Part shown: piece by piece, positions 47,901 through 59,900 of the stretch
Position numbering within the stretch: position 1 is the stretch's first letter
How the letters are laid out: every line of letters begins with the position of its first letter
Source: Paralichthys olivaceus
Lineage: Eukaryota; Chordata; Actinopteri; Pleuronectiformes; Paralichthyidae
Assembly: GCF_024713975.1 (NCBI RefSeq)
Contig: NC_091104.1
Span: forward strand, 13,163,580-13,227,579
Direction: 5' to 3'
DNA: 64,000 nucleotides
The notes under the pieces: generated by a model
The model's input: only the letters and a program-made list of their open reading frames with translations
The model's database searches: none
What the model was told of the DNA's origin: nothing
Position numbers and translations under genes: made by a program

Positions 47901-50900
47901 TCAGGAGTTTACAAAAACTGCAAAACCTTATTTTTTTTAATTATTGTCAATTACCAGTGTTTTTATTTTCAGAAGCATTGGAGAATCTATTAACTCCTCA
48001 ACTCAGTGTTCAGAACAACTAAAGCACTGCCACATCTAATATTGCGGACAAAAAATAAAATTGGTTTTAAGCATGAGGATTCTTGATTAACACTAATTTA
48101 GTCCAGAAAATGTAGTCGTCTATGAATACATTTCTTATAATGATGTTCTGTTTTTTTTCTCCAGAGTTGTCACTGGAACCCCAGAGCATGGGAGGGAGTG
48201 TGAGTTGGACACAAATGTGTCAATATTGTTTAATTAAAGCAATTCAGTCTGTTTACAATGATTGTCAATACATTTGCATGACTGCTCCATAAATAATTGG
48301 CGGGATGCGGTTTTGTCTCAGGTACCTGGACACCGCCTCTGATTCTGCTTCCAACGGACGATGACATGGTGAGGTGGTCACCTTTGACCTGATCATTCAG
48401 AATCCTAAACCTTGACTCTTCTACCTGGACCACAACATATTGAACACAGTTACCTTCAATGTAATGCACTTCTCTCTGCCACATACTGCAGAATGCCAAC
48501 ATGATAAAAGAGAACAATCAGGAGTACATCGTGGAGTTCAGCGTCACCATCGTGGACCCGGCGTACAGCGAGCTCCTCAGCGACCCCACGTCTCCGCATT
48601 ACAGCGACATCACCCGAGAGCTCACAGACAAGGTGAGAGAGAGTCATGGGTGCGTTTGCGCACCCACTGTTCATGTTGACACGTGTCCTGAGCTTTACAT
48701 TCAGACACACAAAACCCCGTGATGTGATCTATGTACCGGAAAAGCTTTTAAAAATCCTACTCCGGGTAATGAAACTCTTCTGGAAAAGCAGCTGTTGTGT
48801 TTTATTGTGTGTGTTCTCATAAACTTCAGCTCATACAGCAGCTGGTAGTCGTCCATTCCCTGTTTGCCGACAAAATATAATTGTTCTGTTTTCCTCTTCC
48901 CTTATTTTACCCTTCACAACTAAACCATTCTTTCCTCATGCGAGATGACTGACACTGAACTTTGTATGAACACAGGCTTCTATAATATGGTATCATTAGG
49001 AGTAAAATGCACCCTGATTGATTTAACAGCTTTAAAGTTGCAAGCAAGGGTCTTAAGATAAGACTTCTAAATTACCACAAGCCCGGAATAGTCAGATCTA
49101 ATCAAGTAGATAATCTCTGACTAAGAAGGCGTTGGCCACAGCTCTTAGGGATGACTTCTGATGGTGTAAAGCCATCAGTGCGTCATATCTTTTGACAGAA
49201 ATGCGTCTCTGCTTTCATTTAGATAATGTCGGATAAAAGAGAAAGGTCATAAGTGTGTTTCTTTAAATGTGAACTGTGAGAACAAATTCTTTAACGTTTA
49301 CGTCCAAATATAAATGTAATGATTATGGTATTAACACATCCTCCATTTGCTGATTCTGGATGAAGAATTAACTGCATCTGCAAGTTGTTATGACCAACAC
49401 TTCTCAATGTTACCTGGCTCTTTTGCATACTAGTAATACTTCTTTCCCCGCCCTGCAGTAGTCGTCAGTGTTTCCCAGCTCCCGCCATCACCTGACTCCC
49501 ACAACCCACATGCACACACCTGTTCCCAAATCCCCTAATCCAATGAGGTATGTCCAGCTGCAGCCATGAAGGGCAACCGGGAAGGAACTTTCTAAATATG
49601 GTCAAGGGTGGGAGAAGGCGTGGTTTGGACTCTCCATTGACGCTTGTAGCAAAATCCTGCACGAGTCAGTTTTTGTAAACCCCCACCTGCCCACACCCGA
49701 TATTATCTCTAAGTCAAACCTGGACCATCCGGTCTGTTGACCCGACCCGTCACCAGTGATTAAACACATGCTGCATACACAGTCACACCATCCAATGGGC
49801 TCTGGCCTCCTCATCCTCCTGTGCTCAGCTAGCTAGTGGCTATTAAACCTTCTACTTTTTGACACTTTTTACAAGCAGCAGAGTCACTGAGAGCTCTGAC
49901 TATGTTTGCCCTTATGTGATTAATTTTGATGCACTGGCTAGTTCGCTGTCAGTAGTTGTTATTTGAAGTGAGGGGTCAAAGGTGGTGTTGTAGGCTTTTA
50001 CAATAAAATAATGTTAATAATCAATGCTTCAAATAAGATGAATTAGATGTTAAAAATACAACTCAATCATTTTAATTTCTGACTTCTCTTTTTTTTTTTT
50101 TTGTAAAGATGCTTCATGTGTTTGAAAAAGTTCCAGGGTTCAAAGAGATTCGTGTTCTGGGATTTCGGTGAGTTTCATCACAGATCGTTTCATCGACTTA
50201 AAACATAATTTTGAAGTGACATTTTATTGCTGAAGTATCAAGAGAAAATACAACATCACCCAAATTATTCTTGTTGGGATAGAACTCAGACATTTCTGCC
50301 TTAGTACACATCCACTGAGGTGTGTGTGCTCTGAAGGATCCTGACTGATTTGTTGTGTTGATCAGCACGGAGGATGTGTCTATGCGCTACGCTGTGGTCT
50401 TTAACGGAGAGACAGAGCTCAATGATGATCCCGAGGGTCTTGATGAGCCTGAACAGGAAACAGACGAAGATGTAAATGCTCCTAAACTGAAAAGCATCAT
50501 TAAGAAGGCTTTAAAACAGGAGCCGTCACTACCACTGGATATACAGACACTCAACTTTGAGGCTGGTAGGATGAATATCAAAGGCTACTCACTTTTAACT
50601 AAATAAAAATACAACATGAGTTTAACGCAGGGAACATGTTTCAACTTTTCCATTTCAGTGACTACAATTTATCCAGTTGCTGAGCTCGGCATCAACGCTG
50701 TTGAGAGCATAGTACCAGAGGCCGACACAAAGACCCAGACAGAGGACAACACCCCAACTTACGATTTCTTCCCCCCAGTGACAGCGATAGAACACTCTCT
50801 AGAAGCTTACACCATCAAACCAGAAACACAAACCTTTGTGCCTTTCACCCCAAACACCCTCCAAGACGCCAATACTGCTGTCCCTGATGAGAGCCCTCTG

Positions 50901-53900
50901 ATGGCCACAGTGGAGGAGGAGTCCGCAGCAGATCCGTCTCAAGAGGCTGGAGACGTTTTAATCCCAGAAACAATATTAGAAACTACCACAGAGCTGGAGG
51001 AAGCAGTACCAGAGGTGGAGGTGATGCCACCAACTGAGCAAGACCAGGGAGGTGAGGCCGAACATGAAGGACAGGTGACGGACGGTAAGCCTGCGTCAGG
51101 TTGAATCTTCTCTTTAAAGCACAATGTTTAATTTCAATCAGAAGCGAGACAGGTACAAGTCTAAAGAACTTTATCGACCAAACAGTAGACTGTGGTGTTT
51201 CTTAATTACTTCATCGTCAGTGTCTGGTTCCACAGTTTTTTTCTATTATTCTGACGTCTGGAAAATGGTGGGAGCTAATTATTGTTATTGGCAGGAGACA
51301 GAAAAGACAAGAAGATGGAGAGGCAAAATTCAAACTGGATTGATTGGATGATCCCAAACAAGGAAGAGTGATTACGAAGTGTCTGACATTGATCAGATAA
51401 CAGCAGAAAAAAAGAGAAGAGCATTGTATCAAAAGAGGTTGGGAAAGAACATAGGGAAGAAATTACAAAGGAAATATGATTCTGATTTTCTTAAATTACC
51501 ATTTAATAGAATTAATTATGATCGGTCTAGTATTGATCCACATGTACTGGGTTGTGAAAAGTACAGATTATTATTATCATTCAAGTTCGGCAACCTTTTA
51601 ATATGAACTCCAATTTGACAATTTAATATATCACATGAAACAATTTAGCGACAAATTCAAGTTACTGCACTGAGAGAGAGTGACCTATTTCCTCCTATGC
51701 TGTAAGTACAAAACAGTCGCCTCTTAAGGGAAATGGAATCGGCAGTACAATTAGATTTGGTGGGTAGGTTTTGCTCATGGAGATGCTCCCTGCTGAGGCA
51801 GTACATCATATTAAAACCCATTAAAAAGCAGTAATTTGTCTGGTGGTCCAGTTATTACAACCTCATGCTGTGCAGCCAAACAAATCTCCCAAACTTGATT
51901 TTAAATTCTAATAGAGTTTTAAAAGATACCAAATATATCAAGCTTGTTGAACTGAATTTGGTGGAGTTGAGAAGTATTTCTGTAGAGCAGTTTTGCCAGA
52001 TGTACGATAATTATAAAAGAACAACTAGTGCACAGGTGTATTTCTTGCATACACAAAATATCCTCCCAGGTATAAAAACTCTTTCATGATATGTTTTATT
52101 TTACAAGAACCAACTAATGGTGTCAAGGAGGAGCATCCGGAGCTACAGAATGAAGACGGTCCCTTGGTAACTCCAGACTCTGACCCTGAAGAAGTGATGA
52201 AGGATAATCCTGTTGAGGTTAACCTTGATGTACCAGAGTCCTCAGTTCCTACAGATACAGAGCTGTCTGGCACCGAGGCTATAGTCCCAGTTCCCACACC
52301 ACCTTCTCATGAGGATACAGCCCAAGGAATTGAACCAGAAACAACTGTGGAGCCTTTGCCACCTCCTGATGAGAGTGGTGATGCCCCTGAAGACATCGAT
52401 GGGTCGAACGGAGGGCACAGTGGAATGACCCCAGTCTCAACGGACGTCCCTGATGAGGGCTCAAACATTCAAGAGGATGTAGGAACGAGTCAGAAGGGGA
52501 CAGAGGCAGATGGGACCGAGCCTCTGGGGGAAGAGAGCGGCAGTGGATACCCCTCAGAGTCTGATGAACGCCCGCATGAATCCACAGCCGCACCGGCCAT
52601 GAGACAAGCAAGCACCCCTCTAATGACCACAGTGGACAGGAGCAAAGAGTTAGTGGTGTTCTTTAGCTTGAGGGTCACTAACATGATGTTTTCTGATGAC
52701 CTGTTCAACAAGAGCTCCCCGGAATATAAATCTCTGGAGAATACCTTTCTTGAGCTGGTAGGTACACAAGCTTTTGTGTTGGATATCATGCTTCTCCACG
52801 CTGCATTCTCATACTTGCTTTGGTAGCCAAAGCTGAAATGTGTGATACAAGTACATTTACGCAATGTTTACTGTTTAACTTTGGTTAATGATTAAGGAAA
52901 AGATTTTAGAGCAGCCCCACCTGTTGCACAAGTGAGGATGCACTTTCCAGTAGGCCTTATCCTCACAGTTGCTTTTTCATCCCAAATTTTACAGTAAATT
53001 GTTTAAAAGAATGTTTTTTAATCATCATTTTATTTTTATATTATAAGTGTTGTAAAGTTTTACATGGCTTTAACCAGTCGCCAAAATCTTGATCAATCCA
53101 AGCAGAGCCATTGGGTCAACAGTATAACCAAGAAGCTTGTCAAATATTCTGTTTCACTTAGACACAGCACTCTGGCTCCAGAGACTCGCCAAACCCTGGA
53201 GCTTCCAGTAAATCTGGGCCTAGGAGACAGACGACTTTAGCCTCCATACCGGTATTTTTCTTTCCATATTGGAACTATCCAATGCCTCAGAGAGAGCATA
53301 ACCTTTCTTTACTAATCTTTCAGAAATGCAGTTACTAACAATCAAGTACCTAACATTTGTAACATTTCTAACATACTCAGCTTTAGGTCTCTGCTTTGAT
53401 TATGTGCATACATAGACCACATGCAGTTGCTTTTTGGTGTTTTGTGCAAAGTGTTGTTCTAATATTGGCAAGATTGTCATGTGTTTTGCCTTAATTCTTT
53501 TAATTGTGCTAAAGTTTCCACTTTTTCAAGGACTCTTTAGATTCTATGACAAAACTATAAGAATGTAAATTTGTTAAATCTGTGTCTGCAAGGAATTCTT
53601 ATTATTGTAAAACAAGATGACTTCTGTCATTGGGATTGGATTTTAAAAGATTTTAAGAATCAAAAAAAGTAAACCTCAATGGTCAAAATGAAATTTAGCT
53701 TCTTCACTTCAATGTGTGTTCAGAGAGTGAAGTGTGAAGTAAAATTTCCCACTGGATTACTGTGTTTGTCGTGTGTGCAGTGTAAAATCTAGCATTGCCT
53801 CTGGTGCTGTAGGTTTTTGGCTTTTTTGGTGGCAGCCCAGCCTCTGACCTCAGGACCTTCCATCAACTGTTATTTCCCTCCAGTCATTCCTTTTTTTCTC

Positions 53901-56900
53901 GCTGCTTATTGAGTAACGCTAGATTCATAAGGCTCTGAGAAAAGTTTGAAAAGTTATCCTCACCTGGAGCATGTCTCTTCACACTTTCTTACTTCTTCCC
54001 ATTCACTTTCATGTAATGGTGCAACAAAAATTCCCTTTCTGTCTGAACACACCTTTTACATGAACGTATTGATTCAATCCTCATACTCTATGTGTGTTCA
54101 ATATGAAGCTGGACCCAGCAGCCAGTTAGCTTAGCATAACGAATGAAAACAAGGGACTTTGTATGCAGTAAAAAATCTAAGTTAGGCTGGAGTGTTTCTT
54201 CCCAACAAAGTCCAGACAGGGAGTGTGTTAGCATTATGTGTTACAACATTTACTTGTGTGTTTTTGCATATTTGAAGCCTTAAAGATAAAGGACATTGAG
54301 TGAATGAATGAATTAATGCAACAGGACAGTCATGCAGGTCAATGCATTTTATGTTTGTAAAACTATTTTGCTATATACATGGTAGACGGCAAACTATAGC
54401 CCTGATAAGTCTGAATCATGGGACCTGGGTCTGCCTTAGTCATTGGTTTGTGACTCGTGGTAAGAAGCTTTGAGTAATTCTGGCCAGTTCCAGCACTGAC
54501 ACGCATTGTGCTATTAATGGTTCTTATCTGCTTAGTGTGACATCAGTCAGGTTTTGTGGACATCTGTATGCATGTTGCCGAAGGCGATGAAATAAAATAG
54601 ACAAGTGATTGGTTGAAGTCGTTTTGTTTTGTAACATTCATGTGTAAAGTTAATTTTAAGTTGATGCATAAATGTAATTTCTGGGAAACAAACAAGATAC
54701 AGTGCGGTTTTTCTGCTTATAAGATTGTTAAACCTGCATTAGCTGCTGGCAAACAGGTGAGGACTGCCTCCCATTTTAACTGCACCTATTAGCTTACATT
54801 AAAGAAAGAAGCATCACGTGGCATCCTGCTTTAGGTTCAAGGCTTACCCTGAGGTTGACATATTTTTAGGTTTGCTTGGAGGCGCCCTGCACTGTTATGT
54901 AAAGGCCTCAGCTTCAAACTGAGGAGGTTCGATACAAACTGGATCGTGTGTTTGCCGCAGTGCCAAGATCAGAGGGAACATGAACTACTGGGGCAGGTGG
55001 GCTTTATTTTTTTGAGCGACGGGCTCAAAGGTTAAGACAAATGGTGAATGCATTATATCTGGATCGTCTCTCAATAGACTTTGATTCATTCACCTGTTAT
55101 TAAACTTTTAGAACATTTCTTCAGATCTAAACAAAACCCATGTCATCACTGGATCAGGCAATACAATATGAAGAGGTAGGGCTGCACAGATAGAAATTAG
55201 ATGACACGATTTATCACCTACAAAAATACAAAGCAATAACAAATAACTCTCCATCTCCAATGTTTAATGGTTGCCCAAACCTTGTTTTCTGCAGTTCTCC
55301 TCATTAATCAATGTATTTAGCTTCCTGGCAAAACTAATGTGCTCAGACATTTGAACGGGTAAGTATTGTACCATCTCTGTCTATTGTCAACATCCCATTG
55401 AGATATCTTCCTTTAAATGGGCTATTTATTCTAGAAGGGACACATTCAAAGAAATATGTCAAACTGGTCTGAGACAGTTTATAAATGACAGAAAAAATTC
55501 CAGAACAATAATGAAAAGACATTATGCAGCCCATTTAAATGGACATAATGACACACGTAATGTTTCACTGGATATTCACCACCTTTTATGATACTGTATA
55601 TTTATTGTCTCTCATATATATATTGACATATTTATATATATATATATGAACCATTAGTGCACAGTATAGTTTTCAGCTTCCCCATTTTCCATATTCCTCT
55701 ATTACTCCTGTACCTACTGGTTTGTGAAGCAACCAATAAATGTGGACATGGAGGTTTGAATGACTGTATTTGCCACAGTAAATCGGAAACATTTTTCATG
55801 GCAGCACATAAATACTTTGTGATGTTTCTTTTTTTCTGACCTCAGAGAAGGGATGTTTCGCTGGGTTTTCCAAAACAAGAACCAGTAGATACAAGTGTAA
55901 TCTCTGAGAATGGAATGTGATCGTGCCAAATAATGACATTATGGCTGTGTTTTTCCATGCTGTCTATATTTCTTTATAAATGTTTAGCGTATAGGAAACA
56001 AAGGAATCTGCAGCAGCTCTACTGTTCCCGCATTGAAGTCTACAAAGACCTCGGTCTTGGTTTTGACCTTGTGAGAAAGGCAATAGAGCTACAGATTGGT
56101 ATCTAAACGACAATGCACATAAGTTGACATTCTGCATTGAGACAAATGGATGACCAAGCTACAAGCTGTGTGACCGGTGCACCCTGTTGCCCATTTTGTC
56201 CTCAATGCTGGACCCTCTCGTACTCCCTTCTCTCAGAGACCATTAGCTATAGGGACCTAGCCCTCAGTAAACTGTCTGCCAGTGATAAGTGAAGTTACCC
56301 AATCAGGGCAGAGCTCCTTAATGCCGCTTATCTCCTGCTCGACAGCCAGGCCAGCTAAAGCGTCGTAATCTCTCTCTCTCTCACACTGCAGCAGTTTGAT
56401 GTTTGCCCCGTATGTAGTGAACGTGAAGTGGCTGGAAGGAGAGAGGTTCAGATCGATGGACATCGATGCAGGTCCATTACTTTCAGCAGGTTGCCCCCCC
56501 CCCCCCTCTATATTTCACCACCGTCATCAGTCCAAGTGCATAGTCTTTATAGATTGCAAGTCTGAGTCTGAGGGAAAGTTTGTAAACGCAACATTGTGGA
56601 AGATTTTAAGATGGGAGTTTCAACATGGCTGCATGTGTTTTTATTTCTTGATTAGATTAGGAGTTTGTTGGCAAAACAGATACAGTTTAAAAGTTGTAAA
56701 CCTTTAATTGTAATGTTTTTTAGGCTCATTAGAATTATGTTTTTGTCTTTACATAAATCCAAAGGGCACAAGGAAAATGTGGCATCCACTAACACCGCTG
56801 TACCCGGACATACACCTCCCCAAAGATGTAACTACGCATCGAGGTGACACAGACCGCAAGAATTGCGATTATTCCGCTTGGTAGCATTGCATTTCCGGCA

Positions 56901-59900
56901 GACTCGCCGCCATTTTCAAAGGAATGACATGGACAACGCCTTTTTTTTCTTCGATGTAGAAGTAATTGCTCTTCAACATCTATCAGCTCCAACACACTCG
57001 CCATTGTTCTAAAGTAAACAGATGCCAGAGAATTTGTCAACAACCGAACCAGAAACTGTAGGAAACTCAACACCAGCATAGAAACTCCACTGCCACTAGT
57101 GTTTCGGCGATGAATTGCAGCGTGACTCACACACACACCTACGCACAACTATGAATGCACGGCATCGTGCATAGGCTACTTGCGTACCTACAGCATAGCT
57201 TCGATGCAGAAGCATGAATCAGCTTTAAGATTATCAGACCAGCTAGCCTATAGCCAGATTACAGCAGTGTGGCTTTCCCCCCCAAACTTCCACATTGTTT
57301 TGGCACAATTATTGTTAGATGGTGCAAGATGTCAAAAAGACATTTATTTGAAATCTATGTGGATTCTATATGGTTTCTGTGTTTAGACTTTACTGCGCAG
57401 TGTAGGTCGGCTAATGCAGAGATACTTGACACAACACTGTAGCATGTGTTGAGATAAAAGCCTGCTCCAAACAGTATATATTATAGATGTGGCTATAGCT
57501 TTGTTACCATGCACGACCCTTTTAAGTGTCTGATCTTTTCATCATGTGTTCTCTGGCGCTTCCGTGACTAGAAATAACATGCTCTGTGTTCTTACACTAA
57601 CGCTCAGAAACCTCACCCTAATTTTGTCCTGAATCTAATTACACTCTCAGCAATGGCAGGATTTCACGCTTGCATCAAAATTTAATTATGAACTATTCAT
57701 AGCGTTCACACTGTAAAATGTGACCTGAATAATTCAAAATCAGCTGAGCAATGACAACCGAGTCCAAGTCAGTGTGGTCTTCGCTGACACTTGACACTGA
57801 TATGAATCATGAACATAATTTTATACTACAGTAAATATCCAAGTGAAACGCTCCAAGGACAAACGATGATTCCTTTCTTACCCTTTAGGATGAAATGAAT
57901 CAGGCACAGTACAGCCTATCCCATGTTCCTGCTGCAAAGAAGTCATTTCTCTCACTGATCACTAACTGCACAGAAAATTAATCTTTTCAAATGAGAAAAA
58001 TTTTAATACATCTGTAAAATTGAAAAAGAATAATAATGAAATAGAACCTGTTGAAGTTCTGCAGAAAATAATTTGTCCTTCGTCTCATTCCCCACAGCTC
58101 CTTCCATATCTGGAGTCCAATTTGACTGGATTCAAGGAGCTGGAAATCCTCAACTTTAGGAACGGCAGCGTCGTGGTGAACAGCAAGATGAAACTGGACA
58201 AGCCGGTACCTTATAATGTCACAGAAGCTGTGCACTGTGTGCTCGAAGACTTCTGCAGCGCTGCATCGAAGCGGCTTGACATCAAAATCGACAGCCGCTC
58301 CTTGGAAGTAGAGCCTGGTGAGACGTCCTTGTACTGTTGATTTCTCTGCTGTTATATGCTAAGTGAAACTTGTCTCTGAACAAAAGTAAGTTCAAAGTTC
58401 TTGAAAGAGCTTTTCCTTGTTATGTGAATGAAATATAGCAATCCTGGATTTTGTGGACACATCATTGTTGAAAAAAGAAAAATCATATATTGTGAACTTG
58501 CAGTGATTTATGCTCGTTCATGCTACAAGGCCAGACACTCCACAACAGGAAACCTCACTCGACTGTCTTCTGCAGTTTGACGGTGACGTGCTGTATAAAT
58601 CTGTTGCATCCTTTTGAGTTCATGACTTTTTGTGACTTCATTAAAAAACCCTTATTGGAAACTGACACCTCCATCAATCAAAATGCACTTTAATTTCCCC
58701 TCTGAAACTGTAGACAGTGAGAGACTTGTGGACACTGTATTAATATCAATGAGCCATCACCACTCTGCTCTCTCTATCCCTCTTCTCATCTGGTTCTTCT
58801 CTTTTCTTTCCTCAGCTGACCAAGGAGACCCCTGTAAGTTCCTGGCCTGCAATGAGTTTTCCCGCTGCGTGGTGAACAGTTGGACTGATGAGGCGGAGTG
58901 TCTCTGCGATCCAGGCTACCGCACCGTGGACGGCCTGCCGTGTCAGAGCACCTGCTCTCTGCAGCCGGACTATTGTCTCAACGGAGGCCTGTGTGAAATA
59001 ATCCCAGGACATGGAGCCGCCTGCAGGTACACAACAGCTGGCGGATGAAAGAAAACAGAGAGATGACAACATCTAATCTCAGTCTTTACCAGTTGCTTGC
59101 TTTGAAATTTTTTTTTTTTGATAAATCCAAGGAAATTCAAGATGAGTGCTGAAAAACATGCATTCTCAAGCCGTGAAGTTGAACATGAAGCAAAAGTCGA
59201 TGCTGTGCAGAGGATCATGTGAATCTAATAGTTTCCTGCAAAGCTTGATGCTGTTGAGAAGCTGAATGTTAAGTCTTAGCTATCAGATTTTTCTTGATTA
59301 GCCAAAAAGTAAAAAAAAAAAAAGCTTACATCACCGAACCAGTGAGGATAATGTATTGATTAGAGACAAGTTGTTTGTTTCTATAATGCCTCTGTGTTAT
59401 TCTAGTTCTGGTTTACAGTTTGCAGGGGGGGGTTTTGGGTTGTGCTGTGCATATCATTTAGAAACAGCAAATGATGATGATATGTTCATGTTGAAATACT
59501 GAAGGGTGTTGCATCATTCAACTATTTATAATTATGTGCATTTCCTGTGAAACATGAAAAAAAAAAAACCCTAGGGCCCTTTTATTTTAATGAAGTTTAC
59601 ATTATATAGGGTACCTACCTCTGTGACTTATATATAATTTCTCATCTCTTTCAGATGTCCTGTAGGTAAATACTGGCACTACCACGGAGAACGCTGCGAA
59701 GAGCTGGTGTCCATGCCGGTGGACCCTCCGCTAATTATAACCAGCCTCGTGGGAAGTCTCTGCCTTGTTTGTGGCGTCATTGGCATTTTGATGTTCTTTA
59801 ACAAAAAGTGCATAAAGCCCAAAAAGGCTGTGACTTTGGTGTAAGTATGAGCCTCCTCTGTTTTGCACACAGTTTTTGTCATTCATGGGGTGTTTCAAAA

